DNA of 64,000 nt from Candidatus Flavonifractor merdavium (GTDB lineage: Bacteria; Bacillota; Clostridia; Oscillospirales; Oscillospiraceae): positions 1 to 64,000 of the forward strand of contig DWXF01000048.1 in NCBI GenBank assembly GCA_019119335.1, read 5' to 3'. How positions within the stretch are numbered: the first letter of the stretch is position 1; every line of letters starts with the position of its first letter. Position numbers and translations under genes: made by a program. The notes beneath the pieces were generated by a model that worked only from the letters and a program-made list of their open reading frames with translations, did no database searches and was not told the DNA's origin. This document shows positions 1-10,900 of this stretch, in pieces.

Positions 1-204
1 GTATTCCTTCATGCAGGGAAGCTCTACCCGGTAGGTCGGTTCCCACAAAGGCGCTTCCGGTTCCATGGAAACGCCCGGCTCATAGGCGACGGCCGCGATT
101 TTCTCCGCAGGGGCCGCTTCGTTTAACGGGCAGCCGCAGTGGATGCAGAAAGCCGCACGGCTGCTGACTTCTTTTCCGCACTCGGGACACTTGATGAGCG
201 CCAT
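1..204 (-). CDS. Zinc-ribbon protein, 3' end outside window
   Basis: Only the first 68 codons lie in the window; the frame stays open to the left edge. The product begins MALIKCPECGKEV and carries two CxxC pairs, C6/C9 and C20/C23, spaced as in the small zinc-ribbon domain that often heads membrane or stress proteins in Firmicutes. The rest of the visible part is acidic and Pro/Glu-rich with no further motif. It begins 13 bases after the rpoD stop and has an AGAGGG-type ribosome site, so it is probably co-transcribed with rpoD. The function cannot be assigned from this fragment. Confidence 0.75.
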   Translation of the reverse strand, partial: MALIKCPECGKEVSSRAAFCIHCGCPLNEAAPAEKIAAVAYEPGVSMEPEAPLWEPTYRVELPCMKEY

Positions 205-217
205 ACCGTCCGCCCTC

Positions 218-1552
<1,335 letters not shown>

Positions 1553-1556
1553 GCGG

Positions 1557-3338
1557 CTATCCTCCATCATACGCTTTTTTCTCTCTGAATTTCTCCCGCG
1601 CGGCCAGCAGTGGGTCTTCTGCCGACCCGCCCCGCTTCAGCGCTTCTGTTTCTATGATCTCTATGTAGTCCCTCAGGGCCTGCCCGCTGCTGGACAGGCG
1701 CTCAGGCTGCTCCATAATTTCCACCAGGCGGCTCATCTCGTCCGGCGTCAGCTCCCCCGCCAGGGAGGCCAGCTGAACGCTGCGCCCCTCCCGGTGGCGT
1801 TGGCGCAGCAGGCCGTAGATCTTTGCCAGCACCGGGGCGGAAAATTGCTCCGGCTCCAGCCGCTCCACCGACGGGAACAGGGACGGCTCCAGCAGCAGCA
1901 GCCGCAGTACCCCCTCCTCCGCCCGGGCCGAGCGCACGTTGCCGTACCGCAGCTCCCGCTCCCTGGGCTGAACCCGGACCGCAGGGGTCAGATCCCGGCG
2001 CTCCTGCCGCTTTTTGGCCTGCCAGGTCCGGTTTTTGCGGAACCGCTCCACCTCCTGGGCAAAGGCCTGGCCGGAGATCCCCGCCGCTGCGGCGGCCTTG
2101 TTGCCATAGATCTCCCGCTCAATGGGGCTCTGGAGGGCGGCCACGATCCCCACCGCCTCTTTCAGATAGGCTAACCGGCCCTCCTCCTGGCTCAAGTCAT
2201 GGCGGCTCATCAGATCCCCCAGCCGGTAGTCGTTCTGCCCCGCGCTGTCGTTGAGGCACTTCTCAAAGGCCGCCGGGCCGAACCGCTTGATAAAGTCGTC
2301 CGGGTCCTGCTTCAGGGGCTTGCCCTCGCTGTCGTAGGCGTTGGGCAGCTGGAGTACCCGCACGTTGAGCTGGGCGTTTTTCAGGATGTTCAGTACCCGC
2401 TGGGTGGACTGCTTCCCCGCCGCGTCGTTGTCGTAGCACAGCACCAGTTCCTTGGTATACCGGGCCAGGATCCGGGCGTGCTCCTCGGTGAGGGCGGTGC
2501 CCATGGTGGCCACCACATTGTCAAAGCCCGCCTGGTGCAGGGTAATCACGTCAATGTTACCCTCCACCAGCACCAGATTGGGCCGCTTGGTATTCTTGGC
2601 CAGGTTGAGGGCGTAGATCAGACGGCCCTTGTGGAACACGATGGTCTCCGGGGTATTCAGGTACTTGGCCCCTTCCTCCCCCGGCAGGATCCGGCTGGTA
2701 AAGCCCACCACCTCCCCCCGCACGTCGATGACGGGGAGCATAAGGCGGGAGCGGAATTTATCGTACACGCCGCCGTTTTTTCCGGCCACCGCCAGACCGG
2801 CGTCGATGAGTTCCATCTTGCTAAACCCCTGGGCGGTAAGGGCACGGGTCAACTCGTCCCAGCTGTCCGGGGCCGCCCCCAGTCCGAAGCGGACGGCAAA
2901 GCGGTGGGTGATCTGCCGCTGGGCGATATAGTCCCGCACCCGCTGGCCCCCGGGGCTGTTGAGATAGTCGTAGTAAAACCGGGCCGCCTGCCTGTTGGCC
3001 TCCAGCGCTCTGGCCCGCTTTTTCCGGCCCGCCTCGTCGGTGCCGGTGTCCGGCACCTCCAGTCCGGCCCGCTGGGCCAGCAGCCGCACCGCGTCGGGAA
3101 AGGGCAGGTTTTCCATCTCCATTACAAAGGAGATCACCCCGCCCCCCTTGCCGCAGCCGAAGCAGTGGTAAATCTGCTTCTCCGGCGAGACGGAAAAGGA
3201 GGGGGTCTTTTCACTGTGGAAGGGACACAGACCCCACAGGTTACTCCCCTTCTTGGTCAGATGGACATAGGAGGATACCACGTCGGCAATGTCGCTGCGG
3301 GCCACCAGCTCGTCAATGAATTGTTCCGGGATTGCCAA
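1557..3338 (-). CDS. dnaG: DNA primase
   Basis: Synthesises RNA primers at the replication fork with DnaB. The 593-residue protein shows the N-terminal zinc-binding domain (C38, H41, C59, C62 in CPFH...CFGC), the TOPRIM catalytic core (LVEGNIDVI and [10 protein letters not shown], giving the acidic metal ligands), and a variable helicase-binding C-terminus. The start is a TTG at 3338, preceded by AAGGAGG with 7 bases of spacing; a nearby ATG is out of frame. It lies between dgt and rpoD on the same strand with short gaps, suggesting one operon. Confidence 0.97.
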   Translation of the reverse strand: MAIPEQFIDELVARSDIADVVSSYVHLTKKGSNLWGLCPFHSEKTPSFSVSPEKQIYHCFGCGKGGGVISFVMEMENLPFPDAVRLLAQRAGLEVPDTGTDEAGRKKRARALEANRQAARFYYDYLNSPGGQRVRDYIAQRQITHRFAVRFGLGAAPDSWDELTRALTAQGFSKMELIDAGLAVAGKNGGVYDKFRSRLMLPVIDVRGEVVGFTSRILPGEEGAKYLNTPETIVFHKGRLIYALNLAKNTKRPNLVLVEGNIDVITLHQAGFDNVVATMGTALTEEHARILARYTKELVLCYDNDAAGKQSTQRVLNILKNAQLNVRVLQLPNAYDSEGKPLKQDPDDFIKRFGPAAFEKCLNDSAGQNDYRLGDLMSRHDLSQEEGRLAYLKEAVGIVAALQSPIEREIYGNKAAAAAGISGQAFAQEVERFRKNRTWQAKKRQERRDLTPAVRVQPRERELRYGNVRSARAEEGVLRLLLLEPSLFPSVERLEPEQFSAPVLAKIYGLLRQRHREGRSVQLASLAGELTPDEMSRLVEIMEQPERLSSSGQALRDYIEIIETEALKRGGSAEDPLLAAREKFREKKAYDGG

Positions 3339-3404
3339 GCCATACCCTCCTTCCGACTATCTTTTCCAAAAGATACCACCTTCATACCAAAAGGCGGTTT
3401 TGGG

Positions 3405-4409
3405 CTATTTGACGCTCCAGGAATGGGGGATAAACAGCTCTCCGAACTGCTCCACGGCATATTTGTCGGTCATACCGGAGAGGTAGTCGCACACCGCCCG
3501 CTCCACGCCCTCCTCCACCCGGATGGCCTGGTATTCCGGCGGCAGCTTGTCCGGGTCCCGCACATAGGCCTCAAACAGGCGGCGGAGCATATCCTGGGCC
3601 TTGCCCTCTTCCCCTTTGGCCACCGGGCTGCGGTAGACGTACTCGAACATGAATTCCCGCAGCTGGTGCATGGCGTCCCGGCAGGCGGGGGACTGGAGAA
3701 TCTGGTCCTTTCCCTGGGACTGGGTGATGATATCCACCGTCAGGGTGTTGATCCGCTCCGAGTGGGTAAAGCCCAGCACCTGGGACACCGACAGGGGGAG
3801 GTCCATGGGATAGATGATCTTCCCCCGGATGGCGTCGTCAATGTCGTGGTTGATGTAGGCGATCTTGTCCGCCAGGCGGAGCAGCTGACCCTCCAGAGTC
3901 TCCGCCCGGTCGGGTCCGGTGTGGCACAGGATACCCCGCCGGACCTCATAGGTCAGGTTGAGGCCCTCCCCGTCCTTCTCCAGCCGGTCCACCACCCGCA
4001 GGGACTGCTCGTTGTGGGCAAAGCCGCCGGGCATGATCTCGTTGAGCACCCGCTCCCCGGCGTGGCCGAAGGGGGTGTGGCCCAGGTCGTGGCCGTAGGC
4101 CGCCGCCTCCGCCAGGTCCTCATTGAGGCTCAGGCCCCGGGCGATGGTGCGGGCAATGCGGCTGACCTCAATGGTGTGGGTCATCCGGGTGCGGTAGTGG
4201 TCCCCCTCCGGCTCCAGAAAGACCTGGGTCTTGTGCTTGAGCCGCCGGAAGGCCTTGGAGTGGACGATGCGGTCAATATCCCGCTGAAAGCAGGTGCGGA
4301 CGGGGCAGTCCTCCATGGGCCGCTGCCGCCCCCTGGATTGGGCGGACAGGCAGGCGTAGGGGGACAGGGTCTCCCGCTCCCGCTGCTCGGTGCGCTCTCT
4401 CAATGTCAA
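3405..4409 (-). CDS. dgt: dGTP triphosphohydrolase-like HD-domain protein
   Basis: Member of the deoxyguanosine triphosphate triphosphohydrolase family, which cleaves dNTPs to nucleoside plus triphosphate. Visible motifs are the conserved N-terminal DIDRIVHSKAFRRLKHKTQVF, RMTHTIEVSRIARTIA with the first HD-fold His, and the HD pair in YGHDLGHTPFGHAGE. Length (334 residues) fits the short Firmicute subgroup. The start is uncertain: the frame opens with TTG at 4409 behind an AAGGCGG-like site, and no in-frame ATG lies near the conserved block. It lies directly upstream of dnaG, a common Clostridia order. Confidence 0.93.
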   Translation of the reverse strand: MTLRERTEQRERETLSPYACLSAQSRGRQRPMEDCPVRTCFQRDIDRIVHSKAFRRLKHKTQVFLEPEGDHYRTRMTHTIEVSRIARTIARGLSLNEDLAEAAAYGHDLGHTPFGHAGERVLNEIMPGGFAHNEQSLRVVDRLEKDGEGLNLTYEVRRGILCHTGPDRAETLEGQLLRLADKIAYINHDIDDAIRGKIIYPMDLPLSVSQVLGFTHSERINTLTVDIITQSQGKDQILQSPACRDAMHQLREFMFEYVYRSPVAKGEEGKAQDMLRRLFEAYVRDPDKLPPEYQAIRVEEGVERAVCDYLSGMTDKYAVEQFGELFIPHSWSVK

Positions 4410-4504
4410 AAAGGGTCACCGCCTTCCCTTTTTTCGCGTTCGTCTATCCGTTTATATACTCCCTTCTCCGGAAAAACCCTTCCTTCTTCCAAAAGGTTTA
4501 CGAT

Positions 4505-5143
4505 TTATTCATAATTTTTTCTGGGCACGCCCCGGAACTGCTCCCCCGCCACAATGGGAGCCAGGCCCCCGGCGGTGAGTTCGGTGAGGCGGGATGTAAA
4601 GTCCTCTACCTTGCCCTCCGGAAGCAGGGCATGGATGGTGACCTCAGCGGCGTACTCCACGTCCCCCACCACGCCGTCCTGGGCCTCCACCTCCTGGCGC
4701 ACCCGCTCCAGGAAGGAGTAAGGACAGGGTACGAGCACCTCCACCCACCGGCGGACCACCGAAATCCCGGCGGCATCCAGGGCGTCCTTGGCGCTCTGGG
4801 TGTAGGCCCGCACCAGGCCCCCCGCCCCCAGCAGCACCCCGCCAAAGTACCGGGTCACCACGCAGCACACGTTGGTGACCTCCTCCCGCTGGAACACGTT
4901 GAGCATGGGCTGGCCGGCGGTACCCTGGGGTTCCCCGTCGTCGGAGTAGCGCTCCACGCCCCCCTCCTTGATGCGGTAGCACCAGCAGTTGTGCCGGGCG
5001 TCGTAGTACTTCTTCTTCATGGCCTCGATCCAGCCCCGGGCCTCCTCCTCGCTGTCCACCGGCCAGACGTGGCCGATGAACCGGGAGCGCTTCTCCACCA
5101 GTTCGGCCTCGGCTGCGGCGGTGGGAATGAGATATTCCGTCAT
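4505..5143 (-). CDS. YigZ/IMPACT family protein
   Basis: Conserved protein of 212 residues with the UPF0029/IMPACT N-terminal fold: KRSRFIGHVWPV, ARHNCWCYRI, SDDGEPQGTAGQPML and VTRYFGGVLLGAGGLVRAYT are the family signatures; the C-terminal third is the ferredoxin-like DUF1949 domain. In eukaryotes the relative regulates Gcn2; the bacterial role is unclear. The frame extends upstream to 5248, but the ATG at 5143 overlaps the stop of the preceding acetyltransferase (ATGA) and follows GGAGG, so it is the start. Translational coupling with the GNAT gene is likely. Confidence 0.93.
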   Translation of the reverse strand: MTEYLIPTAAAEAELVEKRSRFIGHVWPVDSEEEARGWIEAMKKKYYDARHNCWCYRIKEGGVERYSDDGEPQGTAGQPMLNVFQREEVTNVCCVVTRYFGGVLLGAGGLVRAYTQSAKDALDAAGISVVRRWVEVLVPCPYSFLERVRQEVEAQDGVVGDVEYAAEVTIHALLPEGKVEDFTSRLTELTAGGLAPIVAGEQFRGVPRKNYE

Positions 5144-5673
5144 GTCCGCTCCCACTCCCTCCTGGTGATGGCAAAGTAGTGGGCCAGCCGGGTCTCCCCC
5201 AGTTGGGCCACCGGCTCCACCCGGGACAGGCGATAGGTCATGCCGCACTTCTGCATCACCCGCTTGGACTTCCGGTTGCCGTCATAATAGGCCGCCCACA
5301 GGGCCTGATAGTCCATCTGCGTAAAGGCGTGGCGGATGATGGCGGCCGCCGCCTCGGGGATCAGGCCCTGGCCCCAGCAGTCCCGGGCCAGGGAGTAGCC
5401 GATCTCCTCGCTGGGGGTGCCCAGCTCGGTGCGGTGGCGGTCCACAAAGCCCGCCGAGCCGATGAGCCGCCCGTCGGACTTGCGGACCACCGCCAGGGAG
5501 TTGGCGGGCTGGAAGATCTCCCGGATCACCCGTAAACTCTCCTCCGCGCTGTCGTGGGGCTTCCACCCCGCCGGGGGCCCTACCTCCGGGTGGCTGGCAT
5601 AGGCGTACAGTCCGTCGGCGTCCTCCTCGGTGAAGGGACGCAGGATCAGGCGTTCCGTTTCCAGATACATCAT
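5140..5673 (-). CDS. GNAT family N-acetyltransferase (RimJ/RimL-like)
   Basis: Acetyl-CoA-dependent acetyltransferase of the RimJ/RimL subgroup, 177 residues. It begins with the typical ETERLILRPFTEEDADGLYAYA, has a GSAGFVDRH beta-strand region, the acetyl-CoA loop around YSLARDCWGQGLIPEAAAAIIRHAF, and an NRKSKRVMQKCGM segment common to the family. The substrate (protein N-terminus or small amine) is not predictable. Two adjacent ATGs (5673 and 5670) follow AAGGAG, and either could serve. It lies 13 bases after hflX and overlaps the YigZ-type gene by 4 bases. Confidence 0.92.
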   Translation of the reverse strand: MMYLETERLILRPFTEEDADGLYAYASHPEVGPPAGWKPHDSAEESLRVIREIFQPANSLAVVRKSDGRLIGSAGFVDRHRTELGTPSEEIGYSLARDCWGQGLIPEAAAAIIRHAFTQMDYQALWAAYYDGNRKSKRVMQKCGMTYRLSRVEPVAQLGETRLAHYFAITRREWERT

Positions 5674-5686
5674 GCGGCTCCTTTCT

Positions 5687-6979
5687 CTAGTCCTCCCAGA
5701 ACTCCTTGGGGGGCGTCCAACCGGAGACGATATACTCCTTCAGGCGGCCCAGCTGCACCGGGGTACACACCGCCTCCACCTCGATGGCGTCGCCGTAGTC
5801 CATCCGCTCCACCTTGGCCTCCCGGTGGAGCAGGTCCACGATGCCGCCCTTGTCGTAGGGGATGCGGAGCACCACCTTCTGAGCCCCGGTGTCCAGCCGG
5901 TCTCCGATCTTTTGCAGCAGCTCGTCCAGGCCCTGGCCGGTCCTGGCGGATACGGACACGATATCTTCCCCGTGAGGCAGGATCTCCCCCGGGCATCGGT
6001 CGATTTTGTTGAATACCTCCAACCGGGGGGTCTGCTCCGCCCCCAGCTCCACAATCAGCCGGTCCACCACATCGGCCTGGGCCCGCCACTCCGGGTTGGA
6101 GGTGTCGATGACGTGGAGGAGCAGGTCGGCATAGCTCAGCTCCTCCAGCGTGGCCTTGAAGGCCTCCACCAGATGGTGGGGCAGCTTGCGGATAAAGCCC
6201 ACGGTGTCGCTGAGGAGCACCGTGCAGGTATCGGAAATCTCCAGGGTGCGGGTGGTGGTGTCCAGGGTGTCGAACAGCCGGTTGTTGGCGGGGATATCCG
6301 CCCCGGTAAGCTTGTTGAGCAGGGTGGATTTGCCCGCGTTGGTGTAGCCCACAATGGCCACCACCGGTACCTCGTTCTTCTCCCGGCGGGCGCGCTGGGT
6401 GGAGCGCACCCGGCGCACCTGCTCCAGCTCCTCCCGCAGCTTCTGGATCTTTCGGCGGATGTGCCGCCGGTCGGTCTCCAGCTGGGTCTCGCCGGGACCA
6501 CGGGTGCCGATGGCGCCCTCCTGCCGCTCCAGGTGGGTCCACATGCCCAGCAGCCGGGGCAGCAGATACTGGTACTGGGCCAGCTCCACCTGCAGCCGGC
6601 CCTCCTTGGTGCGGGCCCGCTGGGCGAAGATGTCCAGGATCAGGGCCGCCCGGTCCAGCACCTGCACCTTCAAATCCTCCGACAGGGCCCGCTGCTGGGA
6701 GGGGGACAGGGGATTGTCCACGATCACCATGTCCGCCCCCATGGCGTCCACCAGCTCCTTCACCTCGGCCACCTTGCCCTCGCCGATGAAGGTACGGGGG
6801 TCGGGGGCGTCCTTGTTCTGGAACACGGTGCCCACGCACACACCCCCGGCGGTCTCCAGCAGGTCGGCCAGCTCCTCCATGGAGGAGTCGTCGGCGTTTT
6901 CCGCCTCAGGCAGGCAGTGGGCGTTGAGGCCCACCAGTACCGCCCGGTTGATTGCTTTTTTCTCTTGGTTCTCTGTCAT
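5687..6979 (-). CDS. hflX: Ribosome-associated GTPase HflX
   Basis: GTPase that binds the 50S subunit and rescues or splits stalled ribosomes. The 430-residue product has the HflX N-terminal domain with the GPGETQLETDRRHIRRKI segment, then a coiled stretch, then the G domain: VAIVGYTNAGKST (G1), DTVGFIRKLP (G3), FNKID (G4). A short C-terminal domain follows, ending in a Trp-Glu-Asp tail. Start ATG at 6979 with GGAGG five bases upstream. It appears to lead the hflX-GNAT-YigZ group. Confidence 0.96.
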   Translation of the reverse strand: MTENQEKKAINRAVLVGLNAHCLPEAENADDSSMEELADLLETAGGVCVGTVFQNKDAPDPRTFIGEGKVAEVKELVDAMGADMVIVDNPLSPSQQRALSEDLKVQVLDRAALILDIFAQRARTKEGRLQVELAQYQYLLPRLLGMWTHLERQEGAIGTRGPGETQLETDRRHIRRKIQKLREELEQVRRVRSTQRARREKNEVPVVAIVGYTNAGKSTLLNKLTGADIPANNRLFDTLDTTTRTLEISDTCTVLLSDTVGFIRKLPHHLVEAFKATLEELSYADLLLHVIDTSNPEWRAQADVVDRLIVELGAEQTPRLEVFNKIDRCPGEILPHGEDIVSVSARTGQGLDELLQKIGDRLDTGAQKVVLRIPYDKGGIVDLLHREAKVERMDYGDAIEVEAVCTPVQLGRLKEYIVSGWTPPKEFWED

Positions 6980-7012
6980 TGGTTCCTCCGCGCCGGGCGT
7001 GCCGCCCCGGCG

Positions 7013-7516
7013 TTATTTCTTTTTCAGTACTGTCTCAATTTCGCCGATGAAGATGCGGTGGTAGTCCTTCTCCGGATACCACTTGCCGTCGATCTCCCCG
7101 TCCAGGAAATGGGTGGGGTCCATGTCCTGCCAGTAGGCTTTTTTGCACACCAGCACCAGGTCGGCCTCGGCAAAATAGGGCGCGCCGTCCGCTGTCTCCA
7201 CGGTAAAGCCGCACTCCTTCACCTTGTCGATGTCCCGGCCGCTCTTGGAGCCGCACAGGGCCAGGGCCTTCCGGTACGCCTCCCCGAAAAAGGCCAGTGT
7301 GAATTTCTCCTCCCGCTCCACAAATTCCAGGGTATACCGCTGGGGGCGGATATATACCGTGGCCACCGGCTTGCCCCACAGCACACCCAGGCCGCCCCAG
7401 CTGGCGGTCATGGTGTTGCACTTCTCCCCGGTTCCGGCAGTAAGCAGCATCCACTGGTCCCCGATCAGGGAAAACACATTCTGGTCCAGGCTCTTGGGAT
7501 CGATTCGTTCAAACAT
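7013..7516 (-). CDS. Flavin reductase-like FMN-binding protein
   Basis: A 167-residue protein of the flavin-reductase-like split-barrel family. It contains the FMN-binding pattern WMLLTAGTGEKCNTMTASWGG (residues about 18-38) and RPQRYTLEFVEREEKFTLAFF, and ends with the family-typical lysine-rich tail. Such proteins in anaerobes bind FMN and may act as NAD(P)H:flavin oxidoreductases or oxygen-defence partners; the electron donor is not evident. ATG start at 7516 with AGGAGG upstream. It stands between rpmE and hflX, separated from rpmE by a terminator. Confidence 0.88.
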   Translation of the reverse strand: MFERIDPKSLDQNVFSLIGDQWMLLTAGTGEKCNTMTASWGGLGVLWGKPVATVYIRPQRYTLEFVEREEKFTLAFFGEAYRKALALCGSKSGRDIDKVKECGFTVETADGAPYFAEADLVLVCKKAYWQDMDPTHFLDGEIDGKWYPEKDYHRIFIGEIETVLKKK

Positions 7517-7558
7517 GGCGTTACCCTCCTGTCAGGCTTATTGTATGCGTGCCGGATG

Positions 7559-7592
7559 AAAAAGAGCCCGTACCGGCTCCGGTACGGGCTCT
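7559..7592 (-). terminator. Intrinsic terminator after rpmE
   Basis: Fourteen-base perfect inverted repeat (7563-7576 with 7579-7592) followed on the minus strand by a short T run. It lies 11 bases past the rpmE stop and before the flavin reductase gene. Confidence 0.85.
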
Positions 7593-7602
7593 CTTGACCA
7601 GC

Positions 7603-7809
7603 TTACTTCTTGTCCAGGCCGAACTTCTTGTTGAAGCGGCTGACACGTCCGCCAGTATCCACCATCTTCTGCTTGCCAGTAAAGAAGGGGTGACACTTGG
7701 AGCAGACTTCGACGCGGATATCCTTCTTGGTGGAGCCGGTCTCGATCACGTTGCCGCAGGCGCACTTGATCGTAGTCTGCTCATAGTTGGGATGGATGCC
7801 TTCCTTCAT
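7603..7809 (-). CDS. rpmE: 50S ribosomal protein L31, zinc-binding form
   Basis: Ribosomal protein of the large subunit, 68 residues. It keeps the C+ zinc set: C16, C18, C36 and C39 (CACG and CSKCHPF), so this is the zinc-containing L31 and not the zinc-free paralog used under zinc limitation. The ATG at 7809 follows a GAGGTG site; the frame extends upstream without a ribosome site. It has its own strong promoter and a downstream terminator, so it is probably monocistronic. Confidence 0.98.
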   Translation of the reverse strand: MKEGIHPNYEQTTIKCACGNVIETGSTKKDIRVEVCSKCHPFFTGKQKMVDTGGRVSRFNKKFGLDKK

Positions 7810-7880
7810 GTTGTGTTCACCTCTTTCTCGTTCCGGATGAAGCGGCGCAGCAAACCTCCACGCCTTATAAACGCTAGAAT

Positions 7881-7909
7881 ATAATAGCACAACAGCTTGG
7901 GCATTGCAA
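7881..7909 (-). promoter_or_regulatory. Promoter of rpmE
   Basis: On the minus strand TTGCAA (7904-7909), a 17-base spacer and TATTAT (7881-7886) with an extended TGC in front of the -10. It lies about 70 bases upstream of the rpmE start. Confidence 0.7.
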
Positions 7910-7928
7910 GGGTTTTTTCAAAAATTTT

Positions 7929-10900
7929 TTATACCTCCACCGCCTGGTCCAGGGCGAAGAACCACAGGGCCCGGCGGACCACCGGCTTTCCTGTAATCTC
8001 GGCCAAGGCCTGGCTGTATGCCTCCAGCTGGGGCCGGTAGCTCTCCGCCCGCTCATACACAGTTCTGGCCGTCACCCGGTCGGTCTTGAAGTCCACCACC
8101 GTGATGCCCTCCAGGGTCTCAAAGTAGCAGTCCACCACGCCCTGGAGGAGGACCTGCTCCCCCTCCCCGGCGGCCTTGTAGTACCGCCCGGCGGGCGCCA
8201 GGATAGAGAACTTGAACTCCCGGCGGAGGGACACGGAATCCATCAGCTCCCGGCCCAGCCCGGACCGGAAGAATGCGGCGATACGGGCGGGATCGGCGGC
8301 CTCTCCCTGCTGGGGGGTGAGGAACTGGCCCTCCACCAGCCGGGCAATCTCGGCCGCGGCCCCCTCCGGGGTGCCCGCCTTCTCAAAGTCGATGTACTGC
8401 ATCACCAGATGAAGGGCGGTGCCCTTCTGGGCGGGGGTGAGGCCCCACTCCTCGGCGGCAAACCGGGGACGGCCAAAGGTGAGGGTGCGGGGGGCCTTGG
8501 GGGCCTGCTCCGCCGCCTCCTCGTCCAGCCCCCGGCCCTTCAGCTGGGTGGCGGTGAGCTTGGAGGGCAGCTCCACGCTGGCGGCGTGGGGGTACCGCCA
8601 GGCCAGCCGCTCCGCCAGCTCCGCCGGGTCACGCTCCGGCTCCGCCGTCTCCTGGGCCTGGGCGGGTGTGAGCCGGGTCCGCTCCGGGCCCTCCAAAAAG
8701 GGAGCGCCGTCTACAAAGCGCACATCCCAGGCCGGGCCAAAGTCTGTCTGGGGGATGGGCACGTCTGTCTCCGCCGCCCGGCGGAGGGCTCCGGCGTCGG
8801 GGCGGCACAGAGCCGCCAGCAGCACCCACTGGCCCACGCTCTGGCAGGTCAGCAGCACCTGGGGGTCCACCGGACAGTCCCCGTCCCCCGCCAGCTTGGC
8901 CAGATCCTTGCCCCCGCCGGTGAGGGCCACTGACAAAATCAGCTTCTCCTTGGCCCGGGTCATAGCCACGTAGAGCAGACGCAGCTCCTCCGCCATCATC
9001 TCCTTTTCCAGCTGCCGGGCCACGGCGGTGCGAGCCAGAGTGGGGTACTCCACTCCCCGCTCCAGGTCCAGACCCTTGGGCCCCACCCCCAGCTGGGGGT
9101 GGAACAGGATGGGCCGCCGGGTGTCCTCCCGGTTGAGCTGCCGGGCCAGGCCGCACAGCAGCACCACAGGGAATTCCAGGCCCTTAGACTTGTGGATGCT
9201 CATGATCCGCACCCCGCCGCCGCTGCGGCCCACCCCGGGGAGGGCCAGCTTGGAGCCGTTCTCCCGCAGCCGGGTCAGGTAGGTGAGGAACCGGAACAGG
9301 CCCTTGTGGCCCGCCCCCTCATACTGCCGGGCCAGCTCCGCCAGGGCCAGCAGGTTGCCCTGGCGGGTCTCCCCCTCCCCCATTGCGCCGAAGATGCCCA
9401 GCAGATTGGTGCGGTCATAGAGGTGCCAGAGCAGCTCATGGCTGCTCTGGTCCCCCGCCCCCAGCCGCAGCTTTGCCAGCTCCTCCAGAAAGGCCTTGCA
9501 GTCGTCGCCGCCGTCGGCCTCCAGGGCGGCGTACAGGTCGGTGCCGGGAGAGGCCGCCCGGAGCTGGGCCAGCCGGTCGGCGGTAAAGCCGTACACCGGG
9601 GAACGGAGCACCGACACCAGGGGCACGTCCTGCCGGGGGTTGTCGATGATCTGCAGCAGGGACAGGGCCACATTGACCTCGGTGGCGGAGAAGAAGTCGC
9701 TTCCCCCCTCCGCCTCCCAGGGGATATCCCGCTCCCCCAGGGCCAGTGCGTAGTGCCGCAGCACCGTATTGGGGGAGCGGAGCAGGATCACAATGTCGGA
9801 CGGACGGACCGGCCGGGTTCCCCCCTCTCCGTCAGACACTGGGAAGGAATGGTCCAGCAGCTCCCGGATCCGTCGGGCGGCAAAACGGGCCTCCAGCAGG
9901 TCCCGGGCCACCTTCTCCCCCTCCTCCTCCCCGGTCACCGAGGCGTCCAGGGCGTCCAGCTCCACCTGGTAGGTGGGGTCGGGCTCATAGGGGGCGCCGG
10001 GATAGAGGGCCTGGTCGTCGGTGTAGTCCATCTCCCCAAAGGATACCGACATGATATTGCGGAACAGGAAGTTGCACCCCTCCAGTACCTCGGGCCGGGA
10101 GCGGAAGTTTTTGGACAGGATCACCCGCCTCTCCTCCCCGTCCCCGGCCTGGTCATAGGGAGTAAAGCGCTGATACTTGTCCAGGAAAATGGTGGGGTCG
10201 GCCAGCCGGAACCGGTAGATGGACTGCTTCACGTCCCCCACCAGAAACAGGTTGGTGCCGTCTTTGGACAGGGCGGTAAAAATGGCGTTCTGCACCTGGT
10301 TGGTGTCCTGGTACTCGTCCACCATGATCTCGTCGTACCGGCCGCCCCACTGCCGGGCCAGAGTGGTGGGGTTTCCGTCCTCCCCCACCAGCAGGGCCAC
10401 CGCCAGATGTTCCAGGTCGGAAAAGTCCAGCAGGCTCCGCCGCTTCTTTTCGGCGGTGTAGGCCGCCTCAAAGTCCTTCACCAGGGCGAACAGGCCCCGC
10501 ACCGCCGGATACACCGCCCGCAGGCCCTCCAGCAGCCCGGCCCCGTCCTCGCTGAACCAGTCCTCCAGCTTTTCCAGCCTCTTTTTGCAGGTATTGCGGA
10601 TTGCCTTCACCCGCTCGGCGGCGGCCGGGTCGTCCACGATCTTCTTCCGCCCCACCGTGGGAAAGGGGATGGGCAGGGCGGCGGCCGCCTGATCCCAGCC
10701 GGCCTTCGTCCCTGCCAGAAAGCCGTCCAGAGCGGCGATGGTATCCCGGATGCTGGGGGCGTAATTGGCCTCCAGGTTTTCGTCCCGCTGGCACAGCTCC
10801 AGGGCCTCCCCCATCCGCCGCCGCCAATAGGCCGCCTGCCCGGCGGCGTCATTCAGCAGCAGCTCCCCCCAGGGGGTCTGGGCCGGGTCGGTGATCCCAT

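Noticed and set aside
2199..4514. 771-codon plus-strand frame opposite dnaG and dgt
   Set aside because: Spans two real genes and the gap between them in antisense; composition typical of GC-rich shadow frames.
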